A stretch of 9,502 nucleotides of DNA from Phycisphaerae bacterium (lineage in GTDB: Bacteria; Planctomycetota; Phycisphaerae; UBA1845): contig JAJDDS010000007.1 in the NCBI GenBank assembly GCA_029260195.1, positions 1-9,502 on the forward strand, given 5' to 3'. Below, piece by piece: positions 4,413 to 9,502 of the stretch. Both the position numbers and the translations under genes were made by a program. The notes beneath the pieces are model-generated. The model did no database searches. It was not told the DNA's origin and saw only the letters and a program-made list of their open reading frames with translations. Positions within the stretch are counted from its first letter, which is position 1, and each line of letters opens with the position of its first letter.

Positions 4413-5316
4413 TGGAGTCACTCATCATTCTGCTTGGGGTGGGGTTCGTCTTCGGAGGAGGCGCGAAGCTCACGGACCCCTCCCAGGCCGCGGACCTGTT
4501 TCTGTCCTGGGGCCTCTCCGGCGGCTGGATCGTCCCCGTCGTCGGCTGGGTGGAGGTCGTGCTCGGCCTCTCGCTACTGAATAGGCCGACGAGACCCTTC
4601 GGTGCCGCGGGCCTGGCGCTCTGGATGATGGGCTGGGGGGTGATACAACTCCTGGCGGGGTCGCTCGCCGCACTCGCCTCCCTCGCCGTCCTGCTGGTCG
4701 TTGGAACCTACCTGTACCGTCGCGATGGCAGCCTCGTGCCGGACGGCCAATGGCTGGCGTCGCCGCTCACATCCCGACCCACGCGACCACTCGAGGCGGT
4801 CCATCGCCTTCTTCGGCTCGTCGGGCTGGCGTTCCTGATCCGCTGGGCAGTCGGGGGCGAGCTGTTCTGGATCGCGCTGCCTTTCTTGGCCCTCTGGGGT
4901 ACGGGCAAGATGACCGGAGGGCAAGAGCGTGTGGAATCAGTGCTGCTGCACCTGCTGGTGCTCGGCCTCGGGGTGAACGGTCTCTGGGCCTTTGTCGGCC
5001 ACACCGTTCTCGCGAAAACGGTGTCCGATGCGGTCGGATGGTCACCCAGCCCGTTCCAGAGCGAACTGGCGTTCTACCATCTTGGCATCGCCGGGCTCAG
5101 CTGCTGGTGGTTCCGGGATCACTTCTGGCTCGCCGCGGCCGTGATTCCCTCCATCTTCCTGTATGGCGCCGGATGGGTCCATCTCAGCGACTACCTGGCA
5201 AGCGGCAACGTAGCCGACGCGAACTGGGGCGTCACCGTGCTCTTCGGCAATCTCGTTCTCCTACCGCGTTGCTCGTGCTGGTAATCCTTCGCACCCGGAT
5301 TCGCTTGCGGCGATGA
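4412..5316 (+). pseudogene. DoxX-like/DUF6790-like integral membrane protein, frameshifted near the C-terminus
   Basis: The open frame from the ATG at 4412 gives 290 residues ending at 5284 with the odd tail RCSCW. Restoring one missing base near 5264-5267 joins P285 to ALLVLVILRTRIRLRR, ending at 5316, which is a plausible last membrane helix with basic tail (about 301 residues). Residues 1-105 look like a DoxX-type unit with four helices (KLTDPSQAADLFLSWGL, then helices at about 38-57, 65-85 and 88-102). Residues 130-301 resemble DUF6790, with VGWSPSPFQSELAFYHLGIAG and a following SIFLYGAGWVHLSD. The function is unknown; MarR-DoxX pairs often concern redox or small-molecule stress. Loss of the last helix could be tolerated or could mark decay, and a sequencing indel is possible. 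The start overlaps the marR stop by one base. Confidence 0.75.
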
Positions 5317-5329
5317 TGGACTCGGACCG

Positions 5330-5711
5330 TCACCGTGAAATGTGGGCTCGAACCCAACGGTTCCACCGTGTGGGCTCCGTGGACGGATCAATGCCGGTCG
5401 GGACAACCAACAGGTTGGCAACGGGCTTCCTGCCGTACAAACAACCCTCTGGGTCCCAGACTCTCGACTCGCCCGTGACCTCACCGATCCGTCCAGCACG
5501 GTGGCCGCGTAGGGCCACGACGACGTAGTCGCCGACGGCGATTTTCTGCAACGCGGTGCGAGCACGTGCCCATCCGCGCTCGCCCTTCGCCGGACCCTGA
5601 AGGCTGTAGCCCCACTTCGCGTACCAACCCACGCAACGCACTGGTGGCGGTACCACCGGTGCCACAGCCTGGGTAGCGATCCTCCATGCAGTTGATCTTC
5701 CACAGCTTCAT
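5330..5711 (-). pseudogene. Decayed cassette gene with at least two frameshifts, unknown function
   Basis: Three frames in succession give one sensible protein. From the ATG at 5711 comes MKLWKINCMEDRYPG, then, shifted, LWHRWYRHQCVA, then, shifted again, VGWYAKWGYSLQGPAKGERG followed by WARARTALQKIAVGDYVVVALRGHRAGRIGEVTG. The shifts lie near 5669-5673 and 5626-5630 and each looks like one lost base. The tail after GEVTG to the stop at 5330 looks unlike a normal domain end. The aromatic N-terminus and the VGDYVVVALRGHRAGRIGEV strand pair suggest a small beta-barrel, perhaps PUA/EVE-like; this is a guess. The ATG lies 15 nt from the R' box of attC E, the usual place for a cassette gene. Its 3' end abuts the end of the DoxX-like gene on the other strand. 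Sequencing error is the alternative explanation for the shifts. Confidence 0.5.
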
Positions 5712-5726
5712 AGACTTCTCATAGCT

Positions 5727-5864
5727 GCCTAACGGCTTAACGTTAGCTGGCGGGCGCGGCATCGGGACTGAGCGATCGCGCCATCCTTCCAATAACATTG
5801 GGGCGCGGCCGCGGCTTTGCAAACGGAGCTACGCGCGCCCGTCCCGTTCAACGTTGTGTTAGGC
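5727..5864 (-). other. attC recombination site E (138 bp, intact)
   Basis: Boxes GCCTAAC (5727-5733) and GTTAGGC (5858-5864) are exact reverse complements. Arms AACGTTAGC and GTTCAACGTT pair with an extra G on the gene side, and GGGCGCG pairs with CGCGCCC further in. Spacers are 5 and 2 nt. The right box contains the stop codon of the DUF5615 gene. Confidence 0.9.
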
Positions 5865-6179
5865 ACCGACCAAGCGGAGTTCGCCTGGCTGAACGTTGCT
5901 CACTGCCTCACCGATAGCTGGTAGGAGCGGCACGAGGTCGACCATTCGGTTGGATCGGGCCCGAATCATAACAACGCCAAATGGCAACTGCTTGAGGTTC
6001 TGCTGATGCGGGAGGTTTTGATCCATGGTCAGCAAGGCATCGAATCGGCCGGCGATTCGCCGCAGCAGCTCCCCGTTCGTGATGCCGCTCCACCCTTCGG
6101 ACCTCACAGTGGCCGCTGAGGCATTGCGGACTAGCGCCGCAAGTTCGGCCGGCAGGTTCTCGTCAAGAAGGACGCGCAC
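5859..6179 (-). CDS. DUF5615 PIN-like toxin (VapC-like nuclease)
   Basis: The protein has 106 residues, normal for the family. The GTG start at 6179 lies inside the upstream antitoxin gene, giving a 17-nt overlap. The N-terminus RVLLDENLPAELAALVR and the central RFDALLTMDQNLPHQQNL are the hallmark segments of DUF5615, a PIN-fold branch in which D6 of LLDENL and D52 of TMDQNL sit in the metal-binding site of a probable ribonuclease. The NGELLRRIAG helix (35-44) supplies a further acidic residue. The last strand and tail are FGVVMIRARSNRM and the following helix. The TAA stop is inside the GCCTAAC box of attC E. It is paired with a DUF433 antitoxin, a known arrangement. Confidence 0.9.
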   Translation of the reverse strand: MRVLLDENLPAELAALVRNASAATVRSEGWSGITNGELLRRIAGRFDALLTMDQNLPHQQNLKQLPFGVVMIRARSNRMVDLVPLLPAIGEAVSNVQPGELRLVGA

Positions 6180-6384
6180 CGGTCAGTACGGACTCTTTTG
6201 CAAATTCAAGGGCTGCAATAGCTTGCGCACGAGTGACCGACGGGAACTGCCGAAGAAACTCATCGAGCGACTCGCCCCCCTCCAGATAGTCGAACAGGCC
6301 TTGGGCCGGGACGCGCGTGCCGGCGAAGACCGGGGTGCCGCCGAGGATCTCGGGGCTAGAGTGGATAACGGCGGCGAGCTTCAT
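6163..6384 (-). CDS. DUF433 antitoxin
   Basis: The protein has 73 residues, full length for DUF433. SSPEILGGTPVFAGTRVPAQGLFDYLEGGESLDEFLRQFPSVTRAQAIAALEFA contains the family's GGTPVFxGTRVP motif (15-26) and the winged-HTH-like helices behind it. It should bind DNA and hold the downstream DUF5615 nuclease inactive. The ATG at 6384 has no ribosome site. A TATATT hexamer lies 7 nt before it, suggesting a leaderless mRNA from a promoter inside the cassette. The gene overlaps the toxin gene by 17 nt, so the two must be co-transcribed. Confidence 0.9.
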   Translation of the reverse strand: MKLAAVIHSSPEILGGTPVFAGTRVPAQGLFDYLEGGESLDEFLRQFPSVTRAQAIAALEFAKESVLTGARPS

Positions 6385-6391
6385 AGATCAG

Positions 6392-6397
6392 AATATA
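6392..6397 (-). promoter_or_regulatory. Possible -10 element of the DUF433/DUF5615 cassette
   Basis: TATATT on the minus strand, 7 nt before the ATG with no Shine-Dalgarno between, fits a leaderless start. No good -35 is seen 17 bp upstream. Confidence 0.35.
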
Positions 6398-6440
6398 AGC
6401 CTGGGAGCGAGTTGGGGGTACAGAGGAGCCCTAGCTGGAT

Positions 6441-6456
6441 CTGCTTCGGGAAGCAG
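6441..6456. repeat. Short perfect palindrome upstream of the DUF433 gene
   Basis: CTGCTTC-GG-GAAGCAG: 7-bp arms around 2 nt, about 44 bp upstream of the TATATT element. It could be an operator for the antitoxin or a hairpin; the sequence does not decide. Confidence 0.45.
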
Positions 6457-6474
6457 GAGCGTAGCGGAGTGTGC

Positions 6475-6497
6475 CTAACGCCCGGCATCAGCTGTGC
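6475..6497 (-). other. attC site F, left half only
   Basis: GCCTAAC (6475-6481), 5-nt spacer GCCCG, then the arm start GCATCAGCTG, as in the intact sites. No pairing arm (CAGCTGATGC) or GTTRRRY box was found before the DUF2182 stop at 6547, so the gene-side half appears lost or badly decayed. Confidence 0.55.
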
Positions 6498-6546
6498 GAC
6501 CATACTCCGTCTGCGGTTGCCCCGAAGCGGAACAAGAACGCCCAAC

Positions 6547-7497
6547 TCAGAAGGCCGTGAAACCGAGCCAGACACCCAACGCGATGAGCAGCAGACCCGT
6601 TACTCTTCCGAACGCGACGCCAGCGGGCATAGCTTTTTCTGCGAGAACGAGCAACGCGAGCCCAATAATCCAAATCAGGTTCATGACGCCCCCATAGAAC
6701 AGGAGGGTCATTAAAAACCAACAACAGCCTAGGCAGAATACGCCGTGCTCAATGCCCATCCTGAATGCGCCCCCGACGCCCGGGTGCCAATGCGTAGACA
6801 GGAAGCTTATCGGAGACCTGCAATGGCGCAGGCATACTGTCTTGAACGGGGTTAGTTGCCAGACGCCGGCCGCTAGCAACAGACCCGAACCCAAAAGTTT
6901 GCTTGTCGACATCATCATGGCGGAGAGAAGCTCTCCGCGCTCGAGTGCCCATTGCGCAACTACCGCAACCAGACTGAACGCTCCCCACATAGCCAAATAG
7001 CCGGCGATGAACGCGGTCGTGGTCCAACGCAGTCGTTGTGGAGGGGCGTCTGGTCCGGCGTCGTCAGCACGCGCAAGTGGCTTTCTCGTAACCGTAGCGT
7101 GTAATAGCACCATAGGTGCTGCGCTTGGTAGCATCATTGCAATCATCATGAGCCACCACATCGAAAACATGACAAGCGCATGGCCGGACGTCCACGTGAC
7201 CAGTGATATCAACATGTTCCCCGTGCTCGATTGACCGCTTGCCGCCATCGTCCCGTGGCCGGACATGCTTGCCGTGCCTGGCATCGAAGCCTCCATGTTC
7301 ATCTGCATCGGCACAAGCACGGCCATCTCGTGGGGATACATGCCCGTTCCCGCTCCAGCTAAGAGATACAGCCAACATGCTGCAATCACTGTTACAAGAA
7401 CAAACGTTACTACTTCCCGGTCTCGACGAAGGACCACCTCAAGCACGCGAGCCGAACTCACGGGATAACGCTTCGTCTTAGTGAGAGAACCCGTCAT
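6547..7497 (-). CDS. DUF2182 integral membrane protein, predicted metal-linked
   Basis: The protein has 316 residues from the ATG at 7497 (GGAAAG 9 nt upstream); the longer frame to 7611 would overlap the DUF1326 gene and adds a tail unlike the family. Membrane helices lie at about 30-48, 106-134, 160-184, 202-214, 255-288 and 297-315. Family signatures are GHALVMFSMWWLMMIAMMLP (105-124), TPFKTVCLRHCRSPISFL (216-233), the HWHPG turn, and GVFCLGCCWFLMTLLFYGGV with MNLIWI (252-277). The loop at 53-95 is rich in Met and His (MYPHEMAVLVPMQMNMEASM...MSGHGTM), and with Cys222, Cys226, Cys255, Cys258 and Cys259 could bind a soft metal such as copper; this is inference. The gene follows DUF1326 after a 29-bp gap, an association seen elsewhere. 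It is the last gene of its cassette. Confidence 0.9.
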   Translation of the reverse strand: MTGSLTKTKRYPVSSARVLEVVLRRDREVVTFVLVTVIAACWLYLLAGAGTGMYPHEMAVLVPMQMNMEASMPGTASMSGHGTMAASGQSSTGNMLISLVTWTSGHALVMFSMWWLMMIAMMLPSAAPMVLLHATVTRKPLARADDAGPDAPPQRLRWTTTAFIAGYLAMWGAFSLVAVVAQWALERGELLSAMMMSTSKLLGSGLLLAAGVWQLTPFKTVCLRHCRSPISFLSTHWHPGVGGAFRMGIEHGVFCLGCCWFLMTLLFYGGVMNLIWIIGLALLVLAEKAMPAGVAFGRVTGLLLIALGVWLGFTAF

Positions 7498-7526
7498 GCT
7501 GCCGAGCTTTCCACGCGAGCACGGAT

Positions 7527-8195
7527 TTATGCGCCAAGCCATGCTGTGAGCCTTGATCTTTCGCGGACCAACCCATCCTGATTGAAGTGGTGAACACAGA
7601 AATGGGCCCATGAATCTTCGAACGCCATCTCCATGTCACCCGTCACGGAGGTCGTGCCTAGTCCGATTTCTGCATAGGTAAACTCGAAACTGCCACTAGG
7701 ACGTGCCAGCGCAACGTGGTACGGCTGACCATTAAATTTGTTGATTATCGGTTCGCCGCTGCTCCTCATAATGCCCGGGATATCGACCCTTGCGGTTCTG
7801 AGTTCCAAATTCGCTTCGAGTTCAATCGGGAGGAACAATGTCTCGCAGCATTCCGAGCACGTAGACGCGAATACGGAGAAAAGATTGCTCAATGGTTCGC
7901 ATGCCCCACCTGAGATAATTGTTTCAAGTGCGCTCCGTTGGGCTTCATCCGCACGTTCGTCGATAACGATCTGGCGTTTTCCATTTCCCTCTGCGATTTC
8001 GCCAGGCCATTTGTAAAGTCCCGCCCAGTTCAGCCCCGAAATCGGGGTGTCGTTGAAGTGACCTTCAACGATGTTACCGACGAATGCCGACTGGCAATGG
8101 CCGTGGGTGCTCGGCAAGTTGAACTGGCAACCACAATTCACAGCGCAATTGCAGTTATCATAAGTTTCGCTCTTAAACAGCCATTGATCAGTCAT
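7527..8195 (-). CDS. DUF1326 domain protein
   Basis: The protein has 222 residues, normal for DUF1326. The ATG at 8195 has a strong GGAGGAGGAG site (8203-8212). The N-terminus holds the family's Cys cluster: ETYDNCNCAVNCGCQF (C15, C17, C21, C23) with C34. A second group, CSECC (C113, C116, C117), follows, plus a GLNWAGLYKWPGEIAEGNGKRQIVIDE block (54-80) and the C-terminal SVTGDMEMAFEDSWAHFCVHHFNQDG. No signal peptide or membrane helix is seen, so it is probably cytoplasmic. The many Cys and His residues suggest metal or thiol chemistry, but no reaction is established for the family. It heads a two-gene operon with DUF2182, which suggests joint work at the membrane. Base composition is less GC-rich than in the neighbours, consistent with a separate origin. 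Confidence 0.92.
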   Translation of the reverse strand: MTDQWLFKSETYDNCNCAVNCGCQFNLPSTHGHCQSAFVGNIVEGHFNDTPISGLNWAGLYKWPGEIAEGNGKRQIVIDERADEAQRSALETIISGGACEPLSNLFSVFASTCSECCETLFLPIELEANLELRTARVDIPGIMRSSGEPIINKFNGQPYHVALARPSGSFEFTYAEIGLGTTSVTGDMEMAFEDSWAHFCVHHFNQDGLVRERSRLTAWLGA

Positions 8196-8265
8196 CGCTT
8201 CGCTCCTCCTCCAATCGGTATTCGGTGTGCCTCGGAATAGGTTGCTAGGGCATCACTGCTAACCA

Positions 8266-8309
8266 GGCGTCCGCCTTGAATGGCCGCTGATGACTTCAAG
8301 CGGTCCGCC
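8266..8309. repeat. Bulged hairpin upstream of DUF1326, possible decayed attC
   Basis: CCG-C-CTTGAA (8271-8280) pairs with TTCAAG-CGG (8295-8303), leaving one bulged C. The outer sequences are GCTAAC (8258-8263) on the left and GTTCC (8310-8314) on the right. The form recalls an attC arm pair, but the boxes do not match and the bulge is on the wrong side for this array. The 140 bp between the DUF1326 start and attC G hold nothing else recognisable. Confidence 0.3.
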
Positions 8310-8352
8310 GTTCCTGCTGGGTGTCGGCCACCAGCCGTCGCTCATCCCTACC

Positions 8353-8442
8353 ACCTAACGGATTTGGGGCTAACCTGCGCGGCCTGGAGGTCCGTGGTCA
8401 ACCACAATGCCTTTCCGCGTCAGGTTCAGCCCCGTGTTATAC
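8353..8442 (-). other. attC recombination site G (90 bp, intact)
   Basis: Boxes are ACCTAAC (8353-8359) and GTTATAC (8436-8442). Arms GGGGCTAACCTG and CAGGTTCAGCCCC pair with one extra G on the gene side, followed by CGCGG against CCGCG. Spacers are 6 and 2 nt. It closes the lipoprotein cassette. Confidence 0.92.
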
Positions 8443-8469
8443 AGAACCTCGTCGACGTGTAACTACTGA

Positions 8470-9327
8470 TCACGAGACGCTGAACTCCAGTGCCATGCCG
8501 TGTGACACATGGAATCGGTGGTCTTCGCGATCGCTCACCAAGCACACAAGGACGTACTCGCCGGGCTCGAGATTGAGGGGGAGATAGGCCTGTTCCCCGG
8601 CCGAAAGGGCAGTCATCCCTCCAAGTGGCTGCGCCGGCCGAGCTGAAGTTCGGTCCGACTCCAGCCATTCGATCAGATCTGCCGGCGACCGACCTTCCGC
8701 AAGTCGCCACAGCAGGACGTTGTGGTCTTGAGGTCCGGCTCCAATCACGTGCAGCACCTGCGGTCCCTCAACGAGGGGCTTGGACAGGCTAAACCCGTAG
8801 TCGAACATGGCCAGAGTTGCGTCTGACTCCGGCTCAGGGACGTTCGTCGGCCGCCCGGTGACCTCAAGCGGCGCGATCATTCCGAGCGCGTGGTGTGGTT
8901 GGCCACGGATCTCTCCGGGTTGGCGAAGCTCGTGGTAGCACACGAGTAGGTGCGGGCCCGGGCTCAGGTCCAGCACAACGTCGGCCTCGGCTCCGGGCGG
9001 AATCGATTCGACGCCCCCCACGTGGACCGCCCAGGCAGGGGAGATCGGATCTCTGGCCTTCGACTCGACGAAATCCTGGAGGGTGTGGTCGTGGGTCAGC
9101 CGCACCACGGCCACGTTATGGAGTTCCTCGACGCCGTTGTTGCGGAGCCGGACGGTTACGATGCCCGATGCAGTCTGTTGGGGTGCTTCAAAGGCGTACT
9201 CCGTGCCGATAACGAGCAGCTCAGGGGCGGGCGCCACCACCTCGTCACCGCAGGACGCCAACAGGCCAACCAGCGCGGCTGCCAAGGCTCGACAACCCAA
9301 GCGACACAACTTTGCGTACCGGCTCAT
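8470..9327 (-). CDS. Lipoprotein with two tandem cupredoxin-like domains
   Basis: The protein has 285 residues from the ATG at 9327 (GGGGGC 4 nt upstream). A longer frame to 9483 exists but runs through attC DNA. The signal peptide ends in the lipobox LASC with Cys26 as the acylated residue, so the protein is anchored to a membrane facing the periplasm. Two repeats follow. Domain 1 (about 38-156) starts IGTEYAFEAP and has H70, C130, H145 and M150. Domain 2 (about 172-285) starts MFDYGFSLSKP and has H202, C262, H273 and M278. The His-Cys spacing is exactly 60 in both, and each ends with the C...H...GM order of type-1 copper ligands, so both could bind copper. A role in electron transfer or copper storage is inference. 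The start lies 32 nt from the R' box of attC H; it is the only gene of its cassette. Confidence 0.85.
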   Translation of the reverse strand: MSRYAKLCRLGCRALAAALVGLLASCGDEVVAPAPELLVIGTEYAFEAPQQTASGIVTVRLRNNGVEELHNVAVVRLTHDHTLQDFVESKARDPISPAWAVHVGGVESIPPGAEADVVLDLSPGPHLLVCYHELRQPGEIRGQPHHALGMIAPLEVTGRPTNVPEPESDATLAMFDYGFSLSKPLVEGPQVLHVIGAGPQDHNVLLWRLAEGRSPADLIEWLESDRTSARPAQPLGGMTALSAGEQAYLPLNLEPGEYVLVCLVSDREDHRFHVSHGMALEFSVS

Positions 9328-9359
9328 GGAGCCCCCGGACTGCGACGAGTTCGGCTGCT

Positions 9360-9496
9360 GCCTAACGATTCTGCGCTTGACCCGCGGGCGCGCTGTGCGC
9401 CAGCGGGGCGGCGCCATCAATAGAGAAGAAAGATGAAGCGCGCCAGCCCGCCGCGCAAATAGCGCGCGCCCGTCGGCGTCCATGCGCCTGTTAGAC
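9360..9496 (-). other. attC recombination site H (137 bp, intact)
   Basis: Boxes are GCCTAAC (9360-9366) and GTTAGAC (9490-9496). Arms TGCGCTTGAC and GTCCATGCGC pair with one extra G in the right arm, and GGGCGCGC pairs with GCGCGCCC inward. Spacers are 5 and 2 nt. The right arm TCCATGCGCCTG is identical to 325-336 of attC A. The cassette it belongs to lies beyond the window. Confidence 0.9.
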
Positions 9497-9502
9497 CGCG
9501 CG

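Noticed and set aside
3936..4421. Minus-strand frame of 161 codons ending in attC D
   Set aside because: It is antisense to the MarR fragment and its end (PNKALKLT) is translated attC arm, a common false-gene signature.
5191..5703. Minus-strand frame of 170 codons
   Set aside because: Only a short part (LWHRWYRHQCVA) is sensible; the rest is the wrong frame of the decayed gene and antisense of the DUF6790-like gene.
1933..5754. Shared 12-mer GTTAGCTGGCGG at 1933 and 5743 as a repeat family
   Set aside because: A 12-base match is expected about by chance in a window this size, and the two copies sit in different parts of their sites.
8950..9423. Plus-strand frames of 105-157 codons opposite the lipoprotein
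   Set aside because: Arg/Pro-rich shadows of the lipoprotein gene without start signals.
9328..9483. N-terminal extension of the lipoprotein to 9483
   Set aside because: It would place attC DNA in the coding region and put the signal peptide 52 residues inside the protein.

Overview
This window looks like a piece of an integron gene-cassette array from a GC-rich environmental bacterium. Nearly every gene lies on the minus strand. The genes are separated by 86-138 bp imperfect palindromes whose outer arms end in RYYYAAC / GTTRRRY boxes, which is the signature of attC recombination sites. On the + strand the sites share one architecture: a box, 5-6 nt, an L arm, a variable centre, an L arm, 2 nt, a box. 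The arm on the gene side carries one unpaired extra G. That bulge fixes the cassette direction as right to left, the same as the genes. The integrase and attI would then lie beyond the right edge; neither is in the window. The host cannot be named. The cupredoxin-like lipoprotein, the ACP-like protein, and DUF1326/DUF2182 suggest Gemmatimonadota, Planctomycetota, Acidobacteriota or relatives, but only as a guess.

Layout, left to right: (1) the N-terminus of a secreted serine hydrolase (1-219, minus). (2) An attC (246-336, completed at 1933-1939) split by an IS110-family, IS1111-type insertion sequence (about 337-1933) whose transposase is on the + strand. (3) A peculiar acyl-carrier-protein-like gene (1945-2484). 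(4) attC, then a RelE/HigB-type toxin with its HTH antitoxin (2654-3258). (5) A 31-bp remnant attC, then a ParE-type toxin with a small antitoxin (3332-3813). (6) attC, then a + strand block with a truncated MarR regulator and a frameshifted DoxX/DUF6790-like membrane protein (4095-5316), next to a decayed minus-strand gene (5330-5711). (7) attC, then a DUF433/DUF5615 PIN-like toxin-antitoxin pair (5859-6384). (8) Half an attC, then the DUF1326-DUF2182 pair (6547-8195). (9) attC, then a lipoprotein with two cupredoxin-like domains (8470-9327). (10) A last attC (9360-9496).

The genes do not form one pathway. They are independent cassettes, and three of the complete ones are toxin-antitoxin modules, as is common in large sedentary arrays where such modules are thought to stabilise the array. 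Several sites and genes are decayed (half attC, mini attC, frameshifts, IS interruption), so this looks like an old, partly frozen stretch.

The most interesting object is the insertion sequence. It sits exactly at the G^TT position of an attC box. It has subterminal inverted repeats (AAGGCCTCC). It carries a perfect -35 hexamer (TTGACA) in its right end that would meet a -10-like hexamer in its left end at 17 bp spacing if the ends were joined in a circle. Its long 3' noncoding region contains hairpins and two short segments matching the two sides of its target, as expected of a guide (seek/bridge) RNA.
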